DNA from: Rotaria macrura
Lineage: Eukaryota > Rotifera > Eurotatoria > Philodinida > Philodinidae
DNA: 64,000 bases
Assembly: GCA_900239685.1 (NCBI GenBank)
Contig: OENT01000581.1
Location: forward strand, 31,696 to 95,695
Reading direction: 5' to 3'
Position numbers and translations under genes: made by a program. Every line of letters begins with the position of its first letter. The stretch's first letter is position 1. Below are positions 39,126-51,673 of this stretch, piece by piece. The notes under the pieces are model-generated. The model worked only from the letters and a program-made list of their open reading frames with translations, had not been told where the DNA came from and made no database searches.

Positions 39126-41236
39126 TCATTCACCTCTTATAATCTGAGATGCAGTGAACCATAAGTAAAATTCATAAATAGGTATTTGTAAAATAAATTG
39201 ATTCATATATTGTATTAGTTTGACCGTAAAAATGGTAACAGTCCAGATCTAAATTGAGACAAAAAGAAAAAACAAGAATAGTTTTCTCCTAAATCATTTG
39301 TAGATTCTTTTTACAGATGTAAAAACTGCATAATACATTAATATTGATGGTAGCAAAAAGAGAAGTACAGTAAATGATAATGTAACAATAAATAACTGAT
39401 CAATATCACAAAGATGTGAATCCAATCGATTGTTTCGTAATGGATTTTGTTTCTTTCCGCAAAATAAACGAAAAAGAATGATCAATAAACGAATTTGCCA
39501 ATTAAACAATCTACATACACATACGTAAAGAAAAAAGAAAAAATCACTAAACTGGAAAACAAGACAAGAAAACAGTTTACCGGGCGGCATAAATATAAAA
39601 GCAATAAAGATGTACGGTTAACAAACGTATGAAATCACAGATTGCTCCAATAGCTAATGATATTCCAAAAAAGCATAGAATAAATAATATTTGATATAGA
39701 TACGGTAGTACAGTTATCACTAAAGCTTCGAGATAACCAGACCAAAGATAAATATGATAAAAATAGAATCTAGCTAGAAAATCAACCAGGGGTTGATTCA
39801 ATTTTAAACCAGCTGGTGCATGCATAAGCCATTCAATAATTGATTTGATCCATGTTGTTAAATTCTATTTTCCAATGAAAATAAGTTAACGACACGATAC
39901 AAAAACAAAAATAACTAACCGCAGTCTTTATTAAAATTTCACTGGATATCAATCGATAGAAATCAATATTTTGAAAAAGAATAAATGAACATAGAATGCC
40001 AATGAAAATATTCGCTAATAAATAACCAACACTAGCAAGACGTCTAAATATAGGTAAATAAATGAAATATTGATTTACAGCCTATTTCAGTATAAAATGA
40101 AAGAAAAGAATCAGAATCAACTGATATATTGCCGAAAATTGATAGTCCTAAACTCTGATTCACACTTGATGCATGCATGTTTGCACAGTGTGACTGATAA
40201 TGTATAATATGACAATAATGAAGCATCAAACATTGGAAAAATAACCCAACACATCTCTAGCTTGTCTACTGCACCGAAGTATTCTAATCAATTAAATTAA
40301 ATTGTACAGGTTTCAACGTGACAATCACGTAAAATCTCAACAAACTTAATTATATTTTTGCTATTCAACAGAATTTTTCGAGTTACTGACAAGTGCACTT
40401 GTTTTCATATCGAAAGCGAAGTCGTGCGTGAATTAACATTCGAAGTATAATATTCTTCATATTTAAAAAGAGACTTACTTAGAAAGTTTTATTTGAGATT
40501 TCACAATCGTTTGTTTTTAGTTTCTCACTTCTTCCTCTTATTGCGAATATTTGAAGCTTTGCTTATCTTACTATTTCTTAGTTTGATAAAGAGACTTTTA
40601 ATTTGATTGTTATTATCTCTATAGTGAGAAGAGGAAACTTTTGTGGTGTTTTACAAGTCTTACCTCAATCGAAATGCATTGTTTCTGGCCTGTTGTAATA
40701 TTAAATACATTCCATAGACACTTTGAACTAATACACTGTGTTTTAAAAGAAAATCAACAATATATGTCTAAATTCATAGGACAATGTCAATCAGTTCATT
40801 TCTCTTTTAAATTATCTTGATCAATTATTCATACTCGTTTGATTGATAAATCTGTCGATGTCTTATGTGTATGATTGAATTGATTTTGTAAATGTTCAAG
40901 TATTGGTTGAGGTAAATTCTTTCCATGACATATATAAGCAATTTCAGAATTGTTCTCCAATTCATTTTTATTCAGTAAAACAATATTTGCTGGACTATCA
41001 TTAATGTAAATCTTATTCGATTGATCGACTTGTCTGATTAATAAATTATTTTCCGATGAACAACGAATTCGACATAGATCATGATCATATTTACATAGAA
41101 TTGCTGTTTGCTTTATACACGAACATGGATTAGAAGATGACGTCAACAGATATTCACTGTTCGATCCATTATAACATAAATATAAATCTTGACAATGAGT
41201 ATCTTGTAGAACTTCTCGATCGATGAAAAGAATCAT
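39126..41236 (-). CDS. PIGQ: GPI-GlcNAc transferase subunit Q (GPI1), start not resolved
   Basis: PIG-Q/GPI1 stabilises the ER complex that transfers GlcNAc to phosphatidylinositol, the first step of GPI-anchor synthesis. Exons 40835-41236, 40664-40735, 39920-40081, 39581-39864, 39315-39510 and 39126-39248 join in phase to 412 codons plus stop. Matches to the family: IIEWLMHAPAGLKLNQ, ARFYFYHIYLWSGYLEAL, LLTVHLYCFYIYAARL, RLFCGKKQNPLRNNRLDSH, DIDQLFIVTLSFTVLLFLLP and YYAVFT, with several membrane spans. The first listed exon is preceded by TTCTAG and opens MILFIDREVLQ, aligning with an internal stretch of human PIG-Q, so one or more 5' exons are probably missing from this model. The C-terminus stops soon after FILQIPIYEFYLW; an alternative donor (GTGAAT at 39133) could extend it. 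Confidence 0.9.
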
Positions 41237-42709
41237 CTAGAATGAGATCTATTGAACACATACGAATATAAAACTAAACGTTCTATTTTCATTCGTGAAT
41301 TCATTTCTTGAAGACTATTGATAGCTGTATTAGAGTAATTGAAAATGTGTATTCAAGAATTGTTTCTTTTAGTAATAGATTCCTTTACGCTAAAGAATGT
41401 TTTAGATACTACATGATCCGTTAGACAAGTTATGCAAACTCATAGATCATCCTAGACAAAAGAGTGTGACAAAGTCATCATTACTATCCTAAAATCACGC
41501 AACTGTTTTAATAAGAAAATTCAACTTTTAAGTCGATTACCTATAATCGATATTGAGACCATATCGGTCGAAAGATGATACGCTCGAAATTTCTATTTGT
41601 ATATCAATATCGTTAAATCATGATATCGAATTATTTTGTTGATAGCAATAGAGTGCATGCAAATTCTTTTGCTTGCATTACACTTATGATACCACGTGTG
41701 ACCTATGGGGTAAATTTGAATTGGTATTTTTTAAGCAAAATGATTTGCGCAGCGAACTCTACGTTATCGTCCCCTCGCATGAAAAAATTCGGATGCGCAA
41801 GTATTTTTTTGTTGTTACGTATTGAAAAAAAGTACGGGATAATCACATTTGATAAGAACACTGCTTTTGGTATAGATTGAAAAGAAAAACTAGTCAACAA
41901 TGTTTTTATAGAACCTGTTAGACATTAAAAAATATTACTCGCAACCTTACTCAAGATTATAATCGTTGACTACGTTCTCTCTTCTTGTTGGCACTCGCGC
42001 TCATTACCTTGTAATCGTTGCTGGCTACTTCCTATTGACTATTAAAAAAAATCTTATTATGACTCATTTCTCAGTAAAATCTTATGTTCGTCATTCATAA
42101 ACTTATTCTAAATTATACAAATCTTAACATTTTAATAAAATTTACTCGTAATTCGACCTCATTCATTCATTAATTATTTCATTAAACAAATAGGTGAACC
42201 ACTATTCACTTAAATATTTTTCCATTTCATATCACTTCGAACTAGATCTCAAGATCTATCGAGGTTTCTATTTTCCATCATACAGTGAAATGAATTCAAA
42301 GAAGAAATAATCACTTTATTTTCTTACAGTTTCGGATATTATCGTTTTTGTATGGATGTAAAAATTTACGATAATTAAAAAGAAAATAGAGATGCTTGAA
42401 TTGTTCAATTGGAAATATTCATATATTAGCAACATCAATTGTTCAGTAAGATCAAAAACACATAGACACTCCACTGAGAAACAATATTCGTTAGATAGTT
42501 TTTATTTCAACATGACCAGCTGAAATTATTTCTTTTTGTACAATCAATCATTCATCTGTAATAAAGAGAAACAAATATTTAAGTTTAAGAGTCTTTGCTT
42601 TTCCTCTTGATACATTGAGTTTTACTACACACACGCACACACTGATACATTTAAACATGAAAAAAAGAAAAGAAAAAAAAAAGAAAGAAGTAGTTCATTT
42701 GATTTCATT
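41237..42709. other. spacer that probably holds the 5' exon(s) of PIG-Q
   Basis: No family-matching exon identified. A 65-codon minus frame (41703-41900) and an overlapping 86-codon plus frame (41620-41880) cover the same bases and neither is recognisable. The rest is AT-rich, ending in a (CA)-rich and A-rich stretch before the SMARCD stop. Confidence 0.4.
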
Positions 42710-45700
42710 TTAAGGATTACGAATGCCAAGTGCTTGTTCTAATTCTGCTCGTTTTTGTTGTACTTTATTATAAAAATATCGACTAACTGCTTCATATGAC
42801 CATTGTTCAGTATAGTATTCAGCATGTCGTTCTTCTTCAGCATTGCCTGTTGTTGAATCAGTTATCATTTTAAGATCACGTGATTGGGATGCAAGCCATT
42901 TACAAATAAAACCTTGAGGATCGTCAGCGAACGAAAGATAAAATTCACGACTTTGTTTCAATTGATTTATACTATCGATATATTGTAAAATCTTTACAAG
43001 AACAATACCAAAAGTTAGCTATAAATTTAGAATTCTAGTAGAAGTTATCTTTACTTTTCCATCGAGTTCTTCTAATTCATGAGTATTTTGTGGTGATAAA
43101 AATGTACGCATCGAATCTCGAACAGGATCATCAACTTCAACATCTATATCGTAGCAAGCATGTTTTTTCGGGTCAGTGCCAAGGCTAAAAACATAATGAT
43201 ATGAACACTTATTTTTATCTCATATATTACGTTGTTTTTACCAAAGTGTATGATTGATGATAATAGGTTCTGATGGAAGAATGAGTTTATTAAGTTTAGC
43301 TGGTAGATCAGAAAATCGAATGCGTGTACAATCGAATATCTAAATGAAAAAATTTTTCTAGTCATTTATTGAAATCTTTTATACAGTACATCAAGAACTT
43401 AGAAAGAACGAGGAGGCATGATAAAAAAAATCTTGACCACTTTCTTATAATTCTGATGATTTCAATCTAGTTTTATATTATTTATGTGGAAATGTCGTAT
43501 AATGACCCATGAAAACACAAAAAATCTAATGTGTACTTCGTAGAGAAAATATATTCTTCTGTACAAGTCGTCTTGAAGAAGAATAAGGGGAACGTCACGG
43601 TTTAAAAAAAAACGAAATAAATTGCAAGTTAATTTCAACGGTTGAAACTAGAAAATGAATCGTAAAACAACACGTACAATCGAGCAGAAGTTGAATTTTC
43701 AACAAATTAGACGATAATTTCTCTAGATATTATCATTTTATGTCATTCATTCAAGAAACATTTCCATTTGAAGAACTAGTTTAAAGAAACAGTGCTCTTG
43801 AAACTTGCTTTCACAAGAATTTAGTTCATTAAAACACGTCAGTGGTTTCTAGCATCGTTTTAAAACTACTTCTCAGGAATCTTCAATAAAAACATGAAGA
43901 CTTCAAGTTCATTCTTTTAAAAACAAAAACAATAGCACGATTGACGCCAATAAACTAAACCGTATCCGAACGATTGATAATTGAAACATTTTCTAATTAT
44001 AGATGGTCTTCAGACATGCACTATAAAAGCATCCTAGGAAAAAAATCTTTATTTTCTCACAAATGACTTTTGAAGTATGAGCCGTGCACATGAATGACTC
44101 ATTATACAGTTATCATCTCTGTCTGATACATGTGCATCAAGAATAGAGAGAATTTAAGAATACTCAACTGACACTAAATAATAAAACATCAAGAGAAAAG
44201 AGAAGTATCATAAGTCATTTTGAATAACTCTGAAATACATCATCGTGGATGAAACTGTCTACTTCAAAAATGAACATATCAGCTCTAGTGTTGAAATAAA
44301 ATACGACAATGAATTTAACACACGACGAAATGTCAAAAACACAAACTAACCGATTGTAAATGTACATCACAATTAATAAATTCTCGCTCTTCGGAATCCT
44401 GTAATTTATTGGTTTTAATGTATTGCCACATAGCATGTATAATTGTTTGACGTGTACCATTGGTTAGTGAGAGTAAACGAGCCAGACGTGAGTCAAGACG
44501 AAATTGTGGTGGCTAGTATATGAAAGAACAAGATCGATTGACATACGTTGTTACACATGTTTTCTAGTTATCTTACAGAATGATCAAGAACCATTAAAAT
44601 TGTACATTTAACATTTTGGTCACCTGGCCGACGAACTTGAAATCCATCTGTTTCTGCTGTTGCATTCGTACGATGCCACTAGAAATTCGTACGTTTGATT
44701 TCGAATTCTATTTATAATTTATACTGTATACATACTTCGACAAGATGATTATCTGGTCCATATAAATCCTTGTCTAATTCAATGACAAGACTTCGAAAGA
44801 ATGATGAAAATTTTCGTTTCGTTTTTCCTTGATCATATTTATTTGTACTTGGCTAAAGAAGATCATAAACAAAAATAATTCCATTCTAGTAGTTTTCAGA
44901 ATACTTATTGTAATTAAATTTAACATACATCATCAAGAAGACGACCTTCAACTCGCATTTCCCAGTATTGCACTTGTTCATCATCGATACTAGCTGTATC
45001 CGAATCAAAACGAACTGGATATTGATGACTGATAAATATACGTAGTTTCTTTTTTATCTTTAATTACACGAGCAGACAACAAAAAATCGTATTGAAAACA
45101 AGTTTCCTAAACAAGAAAATCTTTGTCATACCTTTTGAGGTCGCTTAAGTGTTTCCTGAATATCAAGACGTTTTCTCATCAAGACAGAATCTAATTTCTG
45201 TTCAAGACGCAATAATTCAATGTAAGCTTGAGATTCAGGTACAAGTGAACGTATTTGTTTATGAATAACTTTTTCAGTTAAACGTTTACGTTTTTTCCTG
45301 AAAAAGAAAATATTTTTAGTGAAATTTACTAGTCAACAATTTTGCTAACTGTCTTATAGGTCCAGCATTTGCTGGAATAGCATTTGACATCATCGGCTGA
45401 CTCGGACCCATGACATTTCCGTAGGGTGGCATTTGAGGTTGTTGCCCTGGTTGAACCATAGGTGGTTGACGTAGATCATTTGAATACGTTGATCGTTTAT
45501 TTTTATCATAGAGAGCAGCACGATTAACAACACCATAAGGAATACCGAGGGATCGTGGCATCATGGATGATTGAGGTGTTTGTTGAATCATTGATGCTTG
45601 CATTGGTGATGATGCAACCATGGGTCGCATTGTAGGGACACCAACTGCTGTATTCGGCTGAGGTACCGGAGATGGATTCATCATAGTAGCAGGACGTTGC

Positions 45701-45735
45701 ATTGGTGATGCTTGTTGCATTGGATTCGGATACAT
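42710..45735 (-). CDS. SMARCD1: BAF60/SMARCD subunit of SWI/SNF, with one-base frameshift
   Basis: BAF60 links SWI/SNF chromatin-remodelling complexes to transcription factors. Exons: 45350-45735, 45132-45297, 44929-45057, 44736-44852, 44577-44679, 44351-44512, 43242-43339, 43055-43184, 42710-42991. The N-terminus is Met/Pro/Gln-rich as in the family; then [32 protein letters not shown], the SWIB region ([26 protein letters not shown]), [11 protein letters not shown] and ALGIRNP at the end. All exons keep phase except 44577-44679, which is 103 nt: the A4 run at 44640-44643 puts an extra T after GAT GGA TTT, so ETDGF is followed by a shifted frame and an early stop, while the downstream half ([13 protein letters not shown]) fits one base off. 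Without the extra base the protein would be 523 aa (human SMARCD1 about 515). Assembly error is the simplest explanation. SMARCD1/2/3 cannot be told apart. Confidence 0.93.
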
Positions 45736-46341
45736 CTTTCGTCTGATGATTTTTTTTCGACGACGAGATACGTCAGATTCTGACCAGTAGTTTCAACAGA
45801 AATCTAAAATAGAGTACAGGTGGATACTTCATGTCTGTTGACAAAGTATGTATTGGTACTTTGCTATGCATAACAAAGTACCTTCAATAAAGAAAAAAAC
45901 TTCAGTTGATAAACATTTATCGTATAAGAAATGATTATTTTAAAAAGAAGATTATTGAACACTTTAAAATCTAAAAAAAAAAGAAATTTCTCTAACGCAT
46001 TCAATTTAACTAAAATTAAAAAAAATTTTCAGGTTTATGAACGAGTGAAATACAAAAATAAGACGCAGACGATATGCATGTCAATAGTGACGTCATCATG
46101 AAGCATAATCTACTTTTATCCTACAAATTTTTCAGAGATACGTTGTTTTTTTTCTAGAGTACGAAACAGAATACTTTCCTAAATTCGTATGTAACTTGTG
46201 AATTCTGCATATGCTTGAGGTAGCTCATGTAAAAATCACTGAGTCTGACTAACTAAATAATAAGACTACCATTGTTCATTCTTGCAGTTGATTGGTTAAT
46301 CTTTTGCGTATAAAACGAGGTCACGTTATAGAGGGCAGAAC

Positions 46342-46581
46342 ATGCCGACGAATGATGATAACACTGCTACAGGATTTTTTGTGTTATTGTCAACAGTGTG
46401 AGTTATAATGTGAACAGATATTGTTACTTCCGAAATGTATTTTAGTTCGCATGGTTTTCTACTATTGCATCTTTTTTTAAACGGTAAAAACTTCTTAGAT
46501 GAATCGGAAACAATTTGCTTCCATACTATTCTCTATTTTTTTATTTATACTGATGGTCTGCTTTTATCCTTTAGTAAATAA
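46342..46581 (+). CDS. possible small two-exon membrane protein (63 aa)
   Basis: ATG at 46342 opens 18 codons that end at a strong donor (GT/GTGAGT); an acceptor TATTTTAG at 46438-46445 rejoins in phase to a 45-codon frame ending TAA at 46579-46581. The product would be hydrophobic (HGFLLLHLFLNG, FHTILYFFIYTDGLLL), with up to two membrane spans. A TATA-like box lies about 30 bp before the ATG, which would put the cap almost at the start codon, a weakness. No family recognised; chance cannot be excluded. Confidence 0.2.
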
Positions 46582-47091
46582 GGTATGAACTTATTTTATC
46601 GTATCATTTCCTTTCATTACATGTAATTTCCTCATTGTATTCTTTGACACTGTTCGCTTTCGAAAAACAAGTGTAGAGATACACTGTAATCGTACAAATG
46701 AAATGGAACTGTATGTTGTATCGTAGACTGCCATTCGAAACACTGATTCACAGGCTTATATTAAAGATATGTAACTATTATCTTGTAGAAATACAAATTT
46801 CTTAGATGAAGAGGCGGCAAATTACACAAAGTGTATATTACATATGCGAGCTTTTTGAGTCTAGATTTAAATGAGAAACACTGGATGACTTTATAATGTT
46901 TCAAATAAGTAGAAATCTTTCACAACGAAAAAATGAAAACAAGAAAATTCAATCGATATAAACAGTTGAAAATTAGGAAATGTTCATACACATTGAGGAG
47001 CATGTTTCACTTTTGCTAGAACTCTTTTGATTAATTGACATCTCAATATAATTCCAACTGAAATGATCTGAAGGATTAACAGCTGATTAAA

Positions 47092-47415
47092 TCAATAGTT
47101 GAGTATTTCTTTTGCTGATATACTTGCTCGGAGACCTTCATCAATTGAACGAAAGTATTCCAAAGAAACAAACAAAGCTTTGAGATGAAAAAATAGAATC
47201 GTGAATGGAAATTTCTTATTACATGAAAAAACCTTCAAAATTTTCAAATATTCAAGATCTTCAGGACTGATACGACGGTAGTATGCTGCTGATAGGACTC
47301 GATGGTCGATTTCTCTAACAAGAAGCCTAAAAAACCTACACGGTACTTCACAGAAGCCCATTGAACAGCATCTAACAACTGTTGCTCGAAAAGCTGAACT
47401 TATCCTTAGATACAA
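47092..47415 (-). other. exon-like frame of an unrecognised gene
   Basis: A 107-codon frame whose composition looks coding: SSAFRATVVRCCSMGFCE, FFRLLVREIDHRVL, RRISPEDLEYLKILK, then a probable intron (from GTTTTTTC to CTCAAAG) and VSLEYFRSIDEGLRASI before a stop. Removing the intron keeps the frame open. I do not recognise the family and found no convincing start exon; it may be a relic or part of a gene with distant exons. Confidence 0.3.
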
Positions 47416-48028
47416 TAGAGCATTCAGCTAGTAGGATTCTAAGAGATGTTCTTCAGCAAGTCGTTGACTTGTACTCATTATTTATCTTCTATAAATTACA
47501 GATTTGAGAATTGTATTGTCAAAGTAATAGTTTTTCATAATGTATATGTTATTAATCTCAAAGTATTTATGCGAAAATCAAATTCTTCGGTATTTATATC
47601 GACATTTATATATATATATTTATTTGATGAATATCAAACATCTAAGATATCAGTAAGACATCGCTGACATAGGTCTATTCTGTTGATTGAAAATATGAGA
47701 GTCACAATCAATATAATAATCTTCCATCAAGGCAACTCACAAGGGATATCTGGCTATCTTATAGTCATTAGTTCAATAAACTTGGAAATAGGTAAAAATC
47801 AATCTTGTTGTTGTCGATAGGTAGCGCTAAATGTCGGCAAATCGACAGAAAAATATTGCTTGAATTCTAAAAAGCTATGATTAATTTTTAAAAAGTGCTC
47901 TTTTTTCCAAAAAAAATCACTTATTAGCACATGTTTAAAAACTTCAGTTCTATCAATCATCACTATTGGCAACGGAAGAAGGGTGCTGATCATCTTTGCA
48001 TTTTGTCAAAAATTCTTCCTTGAAAGCG

Positions 48029-48952
48029 ATGGTAATATATCTACAATATCTACATCTATATATACAAATAAAATTGTCTTAAAATTTCGTTCATTTCTAG
48101 CCTCGTCATTCAAATTCCCGGGATCGATCACGATCAAGGTTATTGTTTATTTACGTTGTGAGAAAATTCGAACGTTTCCATTTTTTTTGTTTTTGAAGAT
48201 CACCAACTCGTGATCATCGTCGACATCAACATCGCAAATCACCTGTTGCATTACGACGACATCGAAGTCGTAGTAATGAGCATGATACGAAAGATGATAT
48301 TGAACGTCTTAATCCATCGCCAAGTAAAGTTCTTGGTGTATTTGGATTGTCATCACACACAGAAGAACGTGTTGTTCGTCGAATTTTTTCAAAATTTGGA
48401 CGTATCAATAATATTCATATTGTATATGATCGAGGAGTATGTTTACTTTTTAAAGAAAATCAGTATTCTGTAGTGAACTAATATCGAAAATTAATTTTTT
48501 AAAGACGGGACGATCACGTGGTTTCGGCTTTATTTATTATGACAAAATAGAGGATGCGAAAGAAGTCTGTCGTATTTTTTTTACGTGTGTTTGTTTTTTC
48601 CTTTTCGTAACATCTATCTACTAATTCATAGGCAAAACGGGAAACTCACGGAATGGAAATTGATGGTCAAAAAATACGTGTAGATTTTTCATTGACTGAA
48701 AAACCTCATGATCGAACGCCAGGAATTTATATGGGCATTGCGTAAGTGTCTACTACATTCATTTTTTCTAATGATGTCTATGACTTATTTTTTATTATTG
48801 TATTTTAGTGAACATAGAAATTCGCGAAAAGAACATAGATCATCGCGTCGGTATCGTAGTCGATCACGATCATCGCGTGAGTCAATCAATGAATCATCAT
48901 TCTTATATGTTTTATGCAACGATTTTTCTTAGGCCGTCGATCTCGCTCTTAA
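48029..48952 (+). CDS. TRA2: transformer-2 (TRA2) SR-type splicing factor
   Basis: TRA2 binds GAA-rich exonic enhancers and promotes exon inclusion. Seven exons: 48029-48031, 48101-48138, 48199-48436, 48505-48564, 48632-48741, 48809-48876, 48933-48952, joining in phase to 178 aa. The RS-rich N-terminus ([12 protein letters not shown]) leads into one RRM: RNP2 [26 protein letters not shown]1 [22 protein letters not shown]. The family-diagnostic linker TPGIYMG follows, then a short RS tail ([16 protein letters not shown]). The protein is much shorter than human TRA2B (288 aa) and lacks the Gly-rich stretch. In this model the first coding exon holds only the ATG, spliced immediately after it; an alternative upstream start would change only the first residues. 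The donor after exon 4 (GTCTGT) is weak. Confidence 0.92.
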
Positions 48953-49003
48953 ATTAATAGAATAATTATTTTCAAGTACGTTTATAGTTTTGTACCATAA
49001 CAC

Positions 49004-49009
49004 AATAAA
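49004..49009 (+). terminator. polyadenylation signal of TRA2
   Basis: AATAAA 52 nt after the TRA2 stop codon. Confidence 0.6.
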
Positions 49010-49355
49010 ATATTCTGTTGAGTATTAAATCAGTCATTCATTCGTTTAGTATTCTCTAAAGCGCGTCCCTCTAGTTATAGTACTCAATAGTTAATCGACT
49101 TTACTAGTTCAATAATCTATGTCATATGAAAAGCTGCTTTTGTTTTTTGTCTGTACGATATATACTACTGTATATAGGTTATCATAGAATATTGGTATTC
49201 GCATGTCTATTTGATCTTTGAAGTATGAAGATATCATTTTTTATATCAATAAGAAAAATAATTCTTACGAAAAAAAAAACCATCGAACAATTCTATCGGA
49301 GAAGACGATTGAAATTGAAATTACAACTATTGTAAACTGAGCAAACTGACGAAGC

Positions 49356-49380
49356 AGAAGAAGAAGAAGAAGAAGAAGAA
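49356..49380. repeat. (GAA)n microsatellite
   Basis: About eight GAA units in intergenic DNA 400 bp downstream of TRA2. Confidence 0.85.
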
Positions 49381-51641
49381 CGAAGGTTTTATTTTATTGT
49401 TTTATAAATACATAAGGTGGTATGTATTTTATTCCCCACTGGTATTTCAATATTGTTCAGACAGATATTCATTGAAATTTTAAACTAAATTCTGTTGTTT
49501 TTCTATTTTTGTAGGTGGACAACAATATTGTGCAATATAAAATATTTATTCAAGACAAATACTCTTCATATTTGACTAACAAAAAACTCAAGATAGAGCT
49601 TTGCTTGATACTTTAACAGTTGTGTTTTGTGTGATTTTTTTTTCTTCAAACTGATAATTAAACTCGAAAACTAAATAATGAATAAAACCGATGTCAGTTG
49701 ATTATGTAGTAAAAAGAGTAGACTCATAGATTTCATCGAGCGGCAATGTATATATCGGTATTCAAACATTGGATATAATTGTTAATGGAACTTCTCGATG
49801 CACATAAATTTTTCGACAGATCTCATGGAACTATTGTGAAACATAGATATCTCCAAAGAAAGCGAATATTAGTTCTTTTTTAGAATCAATCGCACAATCT
49901 GTTAACGACTTTGTAATTTCAGCCTAAAGTAACCTGTTTATTTGCTCATCATTTTCGTTGGCGTTTGGATCAGCGAAATAATGGAAATAGAATGAGAATA
50001 ATAAAAGTTGATAAAGTTTCATTTCTAAAGGATTGAGCTTTGTCAACATCCCTTTACAGGATAGACTCGATTGGTTGCTTAAAACGAACTGATGTGGTTC
50101 CCTATGATTAATCAACTGTCAACATCGATTTAATGAATAAAATAAATCTGTCGCTGTTTTAATCATCTTCCAACTTGACATAAAATCTACATCAGCAAAA
50201 CTTCGTTGTATTCGAATAAGTTTTTTTTATAGAAAATGAAACATGCTGTGAAAAAAAGCCGAACTGGCGAGTTTCGATTAAGATGAGATGTTGCATAGGC
50301 CACGTTTAAATGACCGTTGTCTAACTGATGGCTGTCCGTTTCATGAAAACAACGAACTTTGAATGTGTGTACATCTAATGAGATAAATTAACAGGAAAGA
50401 AACACTCATAAAATACTACGCAAGCATGTTGTCATGCAATAGCATAATTTGACATTATAATATAAGGTAAAATGATATCGACTGATGATCTCACTATCAA
50501 TTGTTATGTTCATTAGAAAATTTCGATATTTCCGCCTAATTAGAAGAACTGGCAGTTGAGATGGATGAATCATTAGCTTATCAATGGGTTTCTAGAGACC
50601 AGTACAAAACAAAACAATAGTATAGTGTATGGTGATCAACTGCATTGGTCATCGATGATGGAAAGACATTATTTTTCACCTCTTTTAAAAATTCAAGTTT
50701 TCTGAGACACAGACACGGGACCATAGTTTGATATTTTACTATTATCAATCGGCATTTTCTGCAAGCTTCCGATAACTGTCTACACATCTCCAAATTGGAA
50801 AAACTAGAGTTTTTTACGTTTGTTCTAATCTAGCAATTTGAATTTCTTTATATTCCGCTCATCTGAAGGATCTATTTCTTTTCTTTTCTTTTCAAAGAGT
50901 ATGTTGTAATATAGAGGCATCACACAGTTGTTGGTTTTTCGTTGTTAAACTCCGTTAGATTCTTATTAAGCGGTACTACGTAGTTTAGAAATGAACGATG
51001 TTTTTTCGAAACATCAGACATTTTTCATGTTAAAAACTGAGAAAGAACGACAAAGTTTTATGCTCTATAACTTAATATGCTCGTTCAACTGAAAGAAAAA
51101 AAAACAAAGGTTGTACCGTACCAATCCATAGGGAAATTCTGAACTGTGAAAGGACTTATATTAAAAATCTTTTCGCTGCATGTTTTACAAAAGAATCATA
51201 ACATACTCATGAAGGTTTTCTTTTAGCGTCTCAAGTAGACGAATGTAAAACATGTCGAAATCTGAATGTGAATTGAATGTATTTGTCGTGAGATTAACTT
51301 ACCTGGGTAGTAATCGAACAAAAAGCATTTAGAATAAATTGATTTAACATATTCGCACTTTATTTGTTATACAAAGCAACAGATGTCGATGAATAGTTGT
51401 AAAGAAAGGCTTCTGTTCGTTCTGCATTATTTTGAATAAAATGCTCGTGCCAATAATAGAACTTTTCTTTGGTAATATAATATAGCTTGTCTTGTTTTCG
51501 AGTAATGATAGCAGTCAACATAGATACTTAATTTGGAAATGTAAGATCTGACATACATGTCTGTCACTATGAATTCGAAATTGCACTCGTAGTCGTCGAC
51601 AAAGTATAATACACTTAATTGACCGGATCGTTTAGACCGCC

Positions 51642-51673
51642 TGCAACAGGAAGTATTAATACTTCCTGTTGCA
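51642..51673. repeat. perfect 32-bp palindrome centred on TTAA
   Basis: TGCAACAGGAAGTATT is followed directly by its exact reverse complement with no spacer. The centre is TTAA (51656-51659). Confidence 0.9.

Larger units (their letters stand above)
45736..48028. other. spacer with weak exon candidates between divergent SMARCD and TRA2
   Basis: SMARCD (minus) and TRA2 (plus) are transcribed away from each other from this 2.3-kb spacer. It contains a TATA-like GTATAAAAC at 46310-46318 followed by a short two-exon frame, and a minus-strand exon-like frame at 47092-47415. Neither is assigned. Confidence 0.4.
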
